Source: JALZKA01 sp033856515
GTDB lineage: Bacteria > Actinomycetota > Thermoleophilia > Solirubrobacterales > 70-9
Assembly: GCA_033856515.1 (NCBI GenBank)
Contig: JAWVEY010000048.1
Location: 103,832-167,831, forward strand
Reading direction: 5' to 3'
Length of the DNA stretch: 64,000 bases
Shown here: positions 19,132-26,043 of the stretch, in pieces
Position numbering within the stretch: the first letter of the stretch is position 1
Layout of the letters: every line of letters starts with the position of its first letter
Notes under the pieces: generated by a model
Seen by the model: the letters and a program-made list of their open reading frames with translations, nothing else
The model's database searches: none
Told to the model about the DNA's origin: nothing
Position numbers and translations under genes: made by a program

Positions 19132-19182
19132 CGCCGAGAGTCGCCTGAGTCGCCTATCTGGCGACGGAAACGACTCTCAGCG
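19132..19182. repeat. 51-bp hairpin repeat, left copy
   Basis: Outer arms CGCCGAGAGTCG and CGACTCTCAGCG (one mismatch) enclose an inner perfect stem GTCGCC-TATCT-GGCGAC, with 5-nt bulges CCTGA and GGAAA between the two stems. The same 51-bp structure recurs in direct orientation at 20095-20145, on the other side of the AbiEi/DUF559 gene. Confidence 0.9.
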
Positions 19183-19194
19183 TGGGAGGGTGAC

Positions 19195-20091
19195 TTGGAG
19201 GCTCGCCGAAGTTGGAAGCGCGACCACAATGCGCTCTCGCTCGACGACCTGAAGGCCAGCGGGCTCACTCGTTCCGGGGTCCATCGGCGTGTGCAGGCGG
19301 GCGAGCTCTTCCCGATCTTCCCCGGTGTCTACGCCTTTGGCCGCCCAGATTTGACCGCGGCCGGAAGGCGCATGGCGGCGGTGAAGGCCTGCGGAGTGAA
19401 AGCCGCGCTCTCGCACGCCACCGCGGCCGCGCAGCGAAAGATGCGGAAGAGCAATGCCTCCTTTATTGACGTCGTTGTTCCCGCAGGGCGACCCCTTCTT
19501 CGGATCAAGGGAATCCGCTGCCACCGCGCCAAGCTGGCGCCGCAGGACATCGGGGTCGTCGATGGGATCCCGTGTACATCCGTGTCGCGAACGCTGCTTG
19601 ACCTTTCAACGCGCTTTGGGGATGACACCGTGGCGAGCGCTGCCAACGAGGCCGTCGTCCTCGAAATCTTCGACATGCGCGAGGTGGAGGACTTGCTCTC
19701 GCGATCAAGAGGCCATCGCGGCATCCGCCGTTTGCGCCGAGTGCTCGAACGCGGTGATCTCGACGGCGAGAATCGACCTATGTCCGGATTGGAGATGCAC
19801 TATGCGGCGCTCTGTGCCGAAGCCGGTCTGCCGAAACCCGCTATGAACCGCTGGATCCTCCTGGCAGACGAGTACCACCAGGTCGATTTCCTGTGGCGCG
19901 CTCAAAAAGTCGTCGTCGAGGTCGATTCGTCGCGCTACCACCGATCAGGATGGAAGCTCGCGCGCGACGAGCGGCGAACCCAACTCTTGCGAGCCGCCGG
20001 ATTCGGCCACAACCGCGTCCACGAGGACCTAATCAAGGCCGATCCAGCCGAAGCGGTCGCAGTGGCGCGGCGCCTTCTCGACAAGCGCTGA
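19195..20091 (+). CDS. AbiEi-type winged-helix / DUF559-like nuclease-fold protein
   Basis: A 298-residue protein. Residues about 14-75 (LSLDDLKASGLTRSGVHRRVQAGELFPIFPGVYAFG, then an alanine-rich helix with LSHATAAA) match the AbiEi antitoxin-type N-terminal domain. The C-terminal segment YHQVDFLWRAQKVVVEVDSSRYH followed by RDERRTQLLRAAGF resembles DUF559/very-short-patch-repair type PD-(D/E)xK folds, with D and EVD as candidate metal residues. No AbiEii-like toxin partner is adjacent. The TTG start is preceded by GGGAGGG, which is contributed by the flank of the left hairpin repeat. Function unknown: orphan antitoxin, DNA-repair nuclease or mobile-element passenger. Confidence 0.72.
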   Translation: MEARRSWKRDHNALSLDDLKASGLTRSGVHRRVQAGELFPIFPGVYAFGRPDLTAAGRRMAAVKACGVKAALSHATAAAQRKMRKSNASFIDVVVPAGRPLLRIKGIRCHRAKLAPQDIGVVDGIPCTSVSRTLLDLSTRFGDDTVASAANEAVVLEIFDMREVEDLLSRSRGHRGIRRLRRVLERGDLDGENRPMSGLEMHYAALCAEAGLPKPAMNRWILLADEYHQVDFLWRAQKVVVEVDSSRYHRSGWKLARDERRTQLLRAAGFGHNRVHEDLIKADPAEAVAVARRLLDKR

Positions 20092-20094
20092 GCG

Positions 20095-20145
20095 CGCCGA
20101 GTGTCGCCTGAGTCGCCTACCTGGCGACGCAGACGACTCTCGGCG
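20095..20145. repeat. 51-bp hairpin repeat, right copy
   Basis: Arms CGCCGAGTGTCG and CGACTCTCGGCG (one mismatch) with inner stem GTCGCC-TACCT-GGCGAC. It differs from the left copy at only a few positions, mostly in loops and arms. It could also act as a bidirectional terminator between the two convergent genes. Confidence 0.9.
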
Positions 20146-20165
20146 AGGGGAGGCCGGTGCAGGCT

Positions 20166-21020
20166 CTAGGCCGGAAGCCTCCAGAAGCCTTCGGCGCCGA
20201 CGTGGCGCTCGTCCGCGATACGTCCGAGTGCTTCGCGCGCTTCTGAGCGCGTGATGTCCATGACCCTCGCCACCTCCTGCGACGCGAGCGGCGTTCCAGC
20301 CCATTCGAGCACCGCATGGGCGCTCTCCGCCGGGTCCCGGCGCTCCAGGTTCGGAAGCAGGTTCGCCAGCACGACGTCGTACGCGGCGAACGGCTGGAAG
20401 CCGGGAACCGAGATCTTCACCCCGTCCGCCAGTCGCTCGATCTCATAGCTCGGACACGTGTAGCGACGACCGCCAGACCAGTTCGCCAGCTTGTAGTCGA
20501 GCACTCGCGCGGCGGGCATCGGCGCGCGAGCTCTCTCCATGTCCTCGCCGAGCACGCGCTCAGTCTCCTTCTCTTCCATCCAGCCCTCGAGGTCGTCGGG
20601 GTCGAGGCCGGCCGTTGCGGCAGCAGCCCGGATCAGCTCCCGGTCATCGAGCATCCCCCCGGCGAAATAGTCGACCCTCAGGCACCGAAGGAGTTGGCGC
20701 TCGTGCTCGGGTGAGTTCAGGCGGGCGGCGACAACGGCACGGCAGGCGTCAACGGTTGCCGAAACGTCCTCGCGCTCACGGGTGTCCATCGGCATCCCGT
20801 GGTCGCGCGAGATCTCCTTGAAGTGTTCGGCCATCGTCTCGGGCGTAAAGCCCTTTTCTCTTTGTTCCGCACGTGTCTCGGCGAGGCCAACCACGTTGAT
20901 TCGCCACTCAAGCCCCTCCCCGTAGAGCCAATCCAGGCGCCGGCGAGACGGCTCGGCGCTGTACGCCCAAGGGCAGCCAGGATCCGTGTACTCGGTGATC
21001 CGAACTTCGATGGCGGACAT
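20166..21020 (-). CDS. DsbA-family (FrnE-like) protein with C-terminal winged-helix-like segment
   Basis: A 284-residue cytoplasmic protein. EVRITEYTDPGCPWAYSAEP is the start of a DsbA/FrnE thioredoxin fold, but the active site reads CPWA, with only one cysteine, so ordinary disulfide exchange is unlikely. The last about 55 residues (SAHAVLEWAGTPLASQEVARVMDI, EALGRIADERHVG) look like a winged helix-turn-helix added to the fold. The ATG overlaps the stop of the upstream ABC permease (TGATG), placing it as the last gene of the exporter operon. Possible roles are a glutathione-type isomerase or a regulator of the exporter; both are inference. Confidence 0.75.
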   Translation of the reverse strand: MSAIEVRITEYTDPGCPWAYSAEPSRRRLDWLYGEGLEWRINVVGLAETRAEQREKGFTPETMAEHFKEISRDHGMPMDTREREDVSATVDACRAVVAARLNSPEHERQLLRCLRVDYFAGGMLDDRELIRAAAATAGLDPDDLEGWMEEKETERVLGEDMERARAPMPAARVLDYKLANWSGGRRYTCPSYEIERLADGVKISVPGFQPFAAYDVVLANLLPNLERRDPAESAHAVLEWAGTPLASQEVARVMDITRSEAREALGRIADERHVGAEGFWRLPA

Positions 21021-21802
21021 CAGTCCGCCATGTGCTGCATTCCCCGCAGCGCGAGGTAGGCGAAGATCGTGACCAGTCCTGCGAGCGCGACGATGCCGGG
21101 CCACGTTTCGCCCCAAGTCACGCCGCCCGTGACGAACCCTTGGCGGACCATCTCGAGGATCTGAGTGACGGGGTTGATCTCGGACACCGTCTGGAGCCAG
21201 GGCTGAAGGAGCGCCTTCGGCGCGTAAGAGGTCGTGAACAGGATCGCCACGAACATCCCGGCCTGCATCAGCGGCGCCGCTCCTTGGGTGCGGAACTTGA
21301 GGGCGAGCCAGCACCCGTAGAGAGCCGCGACGGTCCCCATCGCCATCACGCCGAAGAACGCAATGAGGAGGCCGGGAAGCCCTGGCCAGTTGGCCCCGAC
21401 CGCGAAGGCGACGCTCAAGAGCACGACCGCCGGCACGAGCGCGCGCACCGACGCGGAGAAGACGAGGCCGGCCAAAAGGGCGGGCCGCGGCGACGGCGAG
21501 GCCAACAACCGGTCGAACCAACCCAGCTCGATGTCGCGCGCGAGGTTGACGCCGGTGGCCGCGCCCGTGAACCCGGCGCCCTGGAGCAGTGAGACCGGGA
21601 TCAGGAAGCTCGCGTAACTGTCGGTCGTGAAGCCGCGGAGGTTGGTCAACTCGCCGAAGACCGAGGTGAGGCCGAGAAAAAAGATCGTCGGCGCGAGCAC
21701 GCCCGGGATCGCCGCGCCCGGCACGCGCAGAAGCTCGTTCGCGGAGCGCCTGACGAGTGCCGACACCGTCGGCCAGCCGGCCTGGATCGCCGCGGCGGTC
21801 AT
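21020..21802 (-). CDS. ABC-2 type transporter permease
   Basis: A 260-residue integral membrane protein with six predicted hydrophobic segments, including IPGVLAPTIFFLGLTSVFG, LPGLLIAFFGVMAMGTVAALYGCWLAL and GIVALAGLVTIFAYLALR. It has the ABC-2 (DrrB-like) signature region SEINPVTQILEMVRQGF. It overlaps the preceding permease gene by 4 bp and the following DsbA-like gene by 1 bp. With 21799-22587 and the ATPase it would form a heteromeric exporter; the substrate is unknown (drugs, lipids or glycans are typical). Confidence 0.88.
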   Translation of the reverse strand: MTAAAIQAGWPTVSALVRRSANELLRVPGAAIPGVLAPTIFFLGLTSVFGELTNLRGFTTDSYASFLIPVSLLQGAGFTGAATGVNLARDIELGWFDRLLASPSPRPALLAGLVFSASVRALVPAVVLLSVAFAVGANWPGLPGLLIAFFGVMAMGTVAALYGCWLALKFRTQGAAPLMQAGMFVAILFTTSYAPKALLQPWLQTVSEINPVTQILEMVRQGFVTGGVTWGETWPGIVALAGLVTIFAYLALRGMQHMAD

Positions 21803-22587
21803 CCGCCCGTCCTCAGGCGGTGTCTGAGCGCCCCCGCGCTCAGCCCGAGGCTGAGCACGATGATCCCGATGATCGAGATGAAAGCCTTCAGCGCGTCCTC
21901 GCCCGTGAGCGTCGAAATCACCGGGTCGCGCACGCCCTCGACGATGAGCGAGACCGGGTTGTACTCGGCGATGCTCGCGGCCGGTTCCTGCATCAGCTCA
22001 TACGGGAAGAAGGCTGACGAGAGGAACAGGATCACGAACACGAGCGGGAAGAGGCCCTGGACGACCGAGGCCGACCCCGAGCGGATCGCGATGGCCGCGC
22101 CAATCCCTCCGAAGGCCACGGCCGAGAGGGTGACGAACACGATCATGAGGACGATTCCCAGGACGCCCTCCTCGATCTGTGCGCCGAAGATCAGGCCGAG
22201 CACGATGTAATAGACGGCCGAGAAGGCGCCAAGGGCCGCGGTTCCCGCGAGGCGGCCCAGCACCATCGCGAAGCGCGAGATCGGCGCGGCGAGGAGGCGG
22301 TCCGTGAAGCCCATCTCGATGTCGACCGCGAGCGCGATGCCGCCCGAGTTCCCCGCGAGCAGGCAGGACTGGATCATCGCTCCTGCGAGCATGAAGTCGA
22401 GGAAGCCATTCACTTCGGGAAAGCCGGGCAGATTGACGGCTCCCGAAGCGCCGCCCGTTTGCACCGCCAAGAGCAGCGTGGGGAAGATGATGATCGGCGC
22501 CATCAGCTGGGGGCGCCTGAAGGTCTGGCGGATCGAGCGCCTGCCGAGCGCCGCTACGACCCGTGCGTTTTGCGCGAGCGCTCCCAA
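21799..22587 (-). CDS. ABC-2 type transporter permease
   Basis: A 262-residue membrane protein paralogous to the next gene, with LMAPIIIFPTLLLAVQ, a long central hydrophobic region (GTAALGAFSAVYYIVLGLIFGAQ, VLGIVLMIVFVTLSAVAFGGIGAAIAI) and IAEYNPVSLIVEGVRDPV, the DrrB-like conserved segment. It probably starts at TTG 3 bp after the ATPase stop. It is second in a four-gene operon: ATPase, permease, permease, DsbA-like. Confidence 0.87.
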   Translation of the reverse strand: MGALAQNARVVAALGRRSIRQTFRRPQLMAPIIIFPTLLLAVQTGGASGAVNLPGFPEVNGFLDFMLAGAMIQSCLLAGNSGGIALAVDIEMGFTDRLLAAPISRFAMVLGRLAGTAALGAFSAVYYIVLGLIFGAQIEEGVLGIVLMIVFVTLSAVAFGGIGAAIAIRSGSASVVQGLFPLVFVILFLSSAFFPYELMQEPAASIAEYNPVSLIVEGVRDPVISTLTGEDALKAFISIIGIIVLSLGLSAGALRHRLRTGG

Positions 22588-22590
22588 GCG

Positions 22591-23571
22591 CTAACTCTCG
22601 GCCGGCACCGGCTCGGCTTCGGCCGTGGCCTCTTCGTCGTCGCCCTCCAGGTGGTAGCCCGTCTTCTGGACGAACACGTCGTCGAGCGTCGGCTCGACCA
22701 GGTCGAGGCCCTCCACAGCCAGCCCGGCATCGTCGAGCGCTCTCACGACGGGCGCGACGCCACTGGCGCCACCGCTCAGCTCGAGCATCAAGAGGCCGTC
22801 CTTGGAGGGCAGTGGCTTCCCCAGTGCGGCCACGACCTCCTGCGCACGCTCCAACTCGCCGTCGCAGATGGCGATCTCCAGGTGGGCTGTACCGATCTCG
22901 GCCTTGAGCGCGGTCGGCGTGTCCTCCGCCACCAGGAGCCCGCCCGCGATGATCCCCACGCGGTCGGCGAGCTGGTCGGCCTCCTCCAGGTACTGCGTGG
23001 TCAAGAAGATCGTTGCGCCGTCGTCGTTGAGCGCCTGCACCTCCTCCCAGATCGCCTTGCGGCTGACGGGGTCGAGGCCGGTGGTCGGCTCGTCGAGGAA
23101 GAGGACGCGCGGCTGATGGACGAGAGCGGAGGCGAGGTCGAGCCGCCGCTTCATCCCGCCGGAGTAAGTGCCGACGCGCCGGTCGGCGGCGTACATGATG
23201 TCGACGCGGTCAAGGAGCTCTTCGGCGCGCTTTTCGCCCTCCGCGCGGGACAGGCCGTGGAGGGTCGCCTGGAGGCGGATGAGCTCGCGCCCGGTCATGA
23301 GCGGATCGAGCGCTGCCTCCTGGAGCGCGACGCCGATCGACTTGCGGACCTCGCTCGCCTCGGAGACGACGTCGTGGCCCGCGACCTTCGCGGTTCCGCC
23401 CGTCGGGCGCAGGAGCGTGGTGAGCATGCGGACCGTGGTCGTCTTGCCGGCGCCGTTCGGTCCGAGGAAGGCGTAGATCTCGCCCTCGGCCACGTCGAGG
23501 TCGATGCCGCGGACGGCCTTGACCTCGTCACCGAACGCCCGTTCCAGCCCCCGAACCTCGATCGCATCCAT
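22591..23571 (-). CDS. DrrA-like ABC transporter ATP-binding protein
   Basis: A 326-residue ATPase of the daunorubicin-resistance (DrrA) branch. Walker A GPNGAGKT is at residues 37-44, the signature YSGGMKRRLDLA is near 140, and Walker B LFLDEPTTGLDP follows. The C-terminal extension after about 230 (GLDLVEPTLDDVFVQKTGYHL) is typical of DrrA proteins and contacts the permease. It energises the two permeases encoded downstream. A TAGACT box 9 nt upstream of the ATG marks the probable operon promoter. Confidence 0.93.
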   Translation of the reverse strand: MDAIEVRGLERAFGDEVKAVRGIDLDVAEGEIYAFLGPNGAGKTTTVRMLTTLLRPTGGTAKVAGHDVVSEASEVRKSIGVALQEAALDPLMTGRELIRLQATLHGLSRAEGEKRAEELLDRVDIMYAADRRVGTYSGGMKRRLDLASALVHQPRVLFLDEPTTGLDPVSRKAIWEEVQALNDDGATIFLTTQYLEEADQLADRVGIIAGGLLVAEDTPTALKAEIGTAHLEIAICDGELERAQEVVAALGKPLPSKDGLLMLELSGGASGVAPVVRALDDAGLAVEGLDLVEPTLDDVFVQKTGYHLEGDDEEATAEAEPVPAES

Positions 23572-23580
23572 TGGCGCCCG

Positions 23581-23586
23581 AGTCTA
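23581..23586 (-). promoter_or_regulatory. -10 box of the DrrA-like operon
   Basis: TAGACT on the minus strand ends 9 nt before the ATG at 23571. Confidence 0.42.
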
Positions 23587-23728
23587 GGGAGCCGCCCGAG
23601 AGGCGAATGTGCGCGCTGCACGCTCCGTCCCGAATAGGCCCTGTCAATCGAGCGGCGCGGTGTGCCTGGGTATCGTTTTCAACCGCAACTCGCGCCCCCG
23701 ATCGCGTGTTGCCCTTAAGAGTCCGAAC

Positions 23729-24481
23729 GTGAACCGATCCGCTTTTTCAATCATTTCCGCGCTTGTGGCGACCGCCCTGGTCGTTGCGGCCGGAGCTGCC
23801 TTCGCCGCCGGTGGCGGAGGGGGCGGGGGAGGCTCGAAGGTCTTCGGAGCGGGCGACTCGAAGCTCAAGCCGTTCTGCCAGAAAAGCCGCGAGCGTGGCA
23901 CCTGCCAGGTCGTGGGCAGTCTCACCACCTTCATCAACCGGCTCGGGGAGAAAAAGCATCCATTCGTCGCTCCCAGCGACGGCAAGATCGTCGCCTGGGC
24001 GATCGAGCTCGGTCACAAGCCGGCTCACAAACCGCCGAAGAACGATCCTGATGGCAAGAGCAACCTCCAGTTCTTCCAGGACACCTTCGGGAGCGACAAG
24101 TACGGCAAGGGCCCGGTGGCGCGACTCGCGATCCTGAAGCGCCAGGGCGGCGGCGTCGAGTTCAAGCTCGTCGATCAGAGCCCCACCCAGAAGCTTTCCG
24201 GCCCCTTCTACAACAAAGACACGGTCATCACCCTGGACCGGCCGCTGCCGATCAAGAAGGGCGAGGTCGTCGGCCTGTCGAGCTTGACGTGGATCCCGAT
24301 GCTGAAGCCCCACAAGAAGGGCGACGGCAAGTCCGCGTGGCGCGCGAACCTGAAGAAGGACGCTTGTAACGAAGAGGGCATCCTGGCCGGCAAGCCTCAA
24401 AAGAAGGTGGATTCAGTCCGGGAGTACGGCTGCCAGTTCTCGGACCGCCTCTTCTACAAGGCGTACTTCGTCCCGAACTAG
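23729..24481 (+). CDS. Secreted protein of unknown function
   Basis: A 250-residue exported protein. Starting at GTG 23729 gives NRSAFSIISALVATALVVAAGAAFAAGG, a good signal peptide, followed by a run of nine glycines. The mature part is basic, rich in Lys/Gly/Pro (HKPAHKPPKNDPDGKSN), with four cysteines that could form two disulfides. I recognise no family. A longer reading from GTG 23609 would bury the signal peptide and is less likely. Its stop shares CTAG with the convergent zinc-ribbon gene. Confidence 0.6.
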   Translation: MNRSAFSIISALVATALVVAAGAAFAAGGGGGGGGSKVFGAGDSKLKPFCQKSRERGTCQVVGSLTTFINRLGEKKHPFVAPSDGKIVAWAIELGHKPAHKPPKNDPDGKSNLQFFQDTFGSDKYGKGPVARLAILKRQGGGVEFKLVDQSPTQKLSGPFYNKDTVITLDRPLPIKKGEVVGLSSLTWIPMLKPHKKGDGKSAWRANLKKDACNEEGILAGKPQKKVDSVREYGCQFSDRLFYKAYFVPN

Positions 24482-24753
24482 GCCGGCTGGCCGAGCGGTA
24501 CCTGGCGCTTGCCGCAGTACGGGCAGTCGGCGACATCGACGCCGAGCATCTGCTCGCAGCGTGAGCAGAGCCTCAGGTTTTCCGGCGTGCGGAGGAGCTT
24601 CGAGGGTGACTCCGCGAGCGGAAGCGTGCGAGCGACGGGCTCCATCTCTTCGCCGGTGACCGAATCGACGTAGACGCCGTCGGGGCTCACGGGCGCGATC
24701 GCCTCACGGCCAGAGGCCGGGGCGCGAAGGCGGTATGTCTCCTTCTCTGCCAT
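24478..24753 (-). CDS. Small zinc-ribbon protein
   Basis: A 91-residue protein. The C-terminus has CSRC and CPYC 12 residues apart, a likely zinc ribbon. The N-terminal part (YRLRAPASGREAIAPVSPDGVYVDSVTGEEMEPVART) resembles no named domain. The ATG is chosen because it has AATCTA (TAGATT on the coding strand) 8 nt upstream and because the long open frame further upstream overlaps the flavoenzyme gene. Function unknown. Confidence 0.65.
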   Translation of the reverse strand: MAEKETYRLRAPASGREAIAPVSPDGVYVDSVTGEEMEPVARTLPLAESPSKLLRTPENLRLCSRCEQMLGVDVADCPYCGKRQVPLGQPA

Positions 24754-24761
24754 CGCGGGGA

Positions 24762-24767
24762 AATCTA
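24762..24767 (-). promoter_or_regulatory. -10 box of zinc-ribbon gene
   Basis: TAGATT on the minus strand ends 8 nt before the ATG at 24753; it overlaps the stop codon of the flavoenzyme gene. Confidence 0.4.
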
Positions 24768-25931
24768 TCCGAGCGGGTGGCGGTGAAGCGCCTCGGGCCC
24801 CAGCTCGGAGGGCCGCGTGTAGCCGGTGAGCGCCATCGTCAGGTCCAGCTCGGCCAGGAAGCGGCGCAGGACCTCCTCGACGCCCGCCTCGCCGGCGAGC
24901 GCGAGGCCCCACAGCCACGGCCGGCCGAGGAGGACGGCGTCGGCACCCAGGGCAAGGGCCCGGAAAGCGTCGGAGCCCGAGCGCACGCCCGAGTCGAGCA
25001 GGATCGCGAGGTCCGAGCCGACTTCGTCCGCGATCGGGCCGAGCGCGTCGATCGACGCGATCGCTCCGTCCACCTGGCGGCCGCCGTGGTTCGAGACGAC
25101 GATCCCGTCCACGCCGCGCTCGCGCGCTTCGGCGGCGTCGTCGGGGTGGAGAATCCCCTTGACGAGGATCGGGAGCGACGTCCACGAGCGCAGCCGCTCG
25201 AGGTCATTCCAAGTGAGCGACGGGTTGACGTAGACGCCGAGGTAGTGGCCGACTGCGGCGCCCAGGTCCTCCTCGGGCGTCTTCTCCAACGCGCTCAGGA
25301 AGACGGGGTCGGTGAAGAACTGGGCGACGCCGACGCCCTTGATGAATGGCAGCTCCGCGCGCTGGAGGTCGCGCGGCTTCCAGCCGGGGATGTAGTTGTC
25401 GGCGGTGACGACGATCGCGCTGCAGCCCGACGCCTCCGCGCGGTCGACCAGGCTCCGCGCGATTCCCTGATCGGCCGGCCAGTAGAACTGGTACCAGCGC
25501 GGCCCCTCGCCCGACGCCTCGGCGATGTCCTCCATCGACGTGTCGGACGCTGTCGAGATCACCATCGGCAGCCCGAGCGTGGCTGCGGCGCGAGCGGTCG
25601 CGCGCTCGCCGTCGGGATGGACCAGCGTCTGGACCCCGACCGGCGCCAGCAGCACGGGCGCGGGAAGTGTCTGACCGAGGATCTCGGTCGTCAGATCGCG
25701 CTCGGCTACGTCGCGGAGCATCCGCGGCACGATCCGGAAGCGCTCGAACGCCTCGCGATTCTCCCGGTAGGTCTCCCCGGTTCCCGCGGTGGCATAGACG
25801 TAGTCCGCCGACGCCTCGGGCATCGCCTCCTCAGCCGCCGCCTCGAGATCCGCCCAAGCCACGGGCAACTCCGGCTTCTCACCGGCAAGCCCCTTGAGAT
25901 AGATCGCGCGGTAGTGGTCTCCGTAGTCCAT
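24765..25931 (-). CDS. FMN-dependent alpha-hydroxy acid dehydrogenase/oxidase (lactate 2-monooxygenase-like)
   Basis: A 388-residue TIM-barrel flavoenzyme oxidising L-2-hydroxy acids. VVSNHGGRQVDG holds the active-site His and Arg and is the family signature; TADNYIPGWKPRDL, LVKGILHPDDA (with the FMN-contacting Lys) and LLDSGVRSGSDAFRALALGADAVLLGR are the FMN phosphate regions. The opening YGDHYRAIYLKGLAGEKPELP is most like mycobacterial lactate 2-monooxygenases. A TAGGAT box 9 nt upstream overlaps a 20-bp palindrome, so promoter and palindrome are combined. Confidence 0.9.
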   Translation of the reverse strand: MDYGDHYRAIYLKGLAGEKPELPVAWADLEAAAEEAMPEASADYVYATAGTGETYRENREAFERFRIVPRMLRDVAERDLTTEILGQTLPAPVLLAPVGVQTLVHPDGERATARAAATLGLPMVISTASDTSMEDIAEASGEGPRWYQFYWPADQGIARSLVDRAEASGCSAIVVTADNYIPGWKPRDLQRAELPFIKGVGVAQFFTDPVFLSALEKTPEEDLGAAVGHYLGVYVNPSLTWNDLERLRSWTSLPILVKGILHPDDAAEARERGVDGIVVSNHGGRQVDGAIASIDALGPIADEVGSDLAILLDSGVRSGSDAFRALALGADAVLLGRPWLWGLALAGEAGVEEVLRRFLAELDLTMALTGYTRPSELGPEALHRHPLG

Positions 25932-25940
25932 CGCGCGGCG

Positions 25941-25946
25941 ATCCTA
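25941..25946 (-). promoter_or_regulatory. -10 box of flavoenzyme gene
   Basis: TAGGAT on the minus strand ends 9 nt before the ATG at 25931 and runs into the palindrome at 25945-25964. Confidence 0.42.
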
Positions 25947-25964
25947 AGGGGACAGGCCCCTTAA
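25945..25964. repeat. Palindrome of the AAGGGGACWGTCCCCTT family
   Basis: AAGGGGACAGGCCCCTT with flanking T/A: a 17-bp odd palindrome with one mismatch, related to the perfect copy inside the thiolase gene at 55105-55125. Confidence 0.75.
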
Positions 25965-25978
25965 CGCGCCCGTGAGCC

Positions 25979-26028
25979 TTTCGTCACAACTGTTAAGCAT
26001 GCCTGGCACCGAGCGTGGTGCCTGGCAC
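25979..26028. repeat. 50-bp extended palindrome element, copy A
   Basis: Contains CACAACTGTTAAGCATGCC followed by two GCCTGGCAC units. Its reverse complement recurs at 47666-47715, with 46 of 50 positions identical by eye. It therefore shows that the short GTGCCWGGCAC motif can be part of a larger mobile or duplicated unit. Confidence 0.85.
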
Positions 26029-26031
26029 GTT

Positions 26032-26037
26032 TAGGGT
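26032..26037 (+). promoter_or_regulatory. -10 box of GT4 gene
   Basis: TAGGGT ends 6 nt before the GTG at 26044, directly after the 50-bp repeat. Confidence 0.42.
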
Positions 26038-26043
26038 TGCCGC

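Larger units (their letters stand above)
19132..20145 (+). mobile_element. Possible gene cassette: AbiEi/DUF559 gene between direct hairpin repeats
   Basis: Two 51-bp near-identical hairpin repeats in direct orientation tightly enclose one gene: the start codon is 12 bp after the left copy and the right copy begins 3 bp after the stop. The outer left arm of the left copy and the outer right arm of the right copy are perfect reverse complements of each other. No transposase is inside. The arrangement is what a small non-autonomous cassette or a hairpin-mobilised unit would look like, but mobility is only inferred. Confidence 0.35.

Noticed and set aside
24754..25185. Longer form of the zinc-ribbon gene
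   Set aside because: The upstream part is Arg/Gly-rich antisense-like sequence overlapping the flavoenzyme gene; the ATG at 24753 has a -10 box at the right distance.
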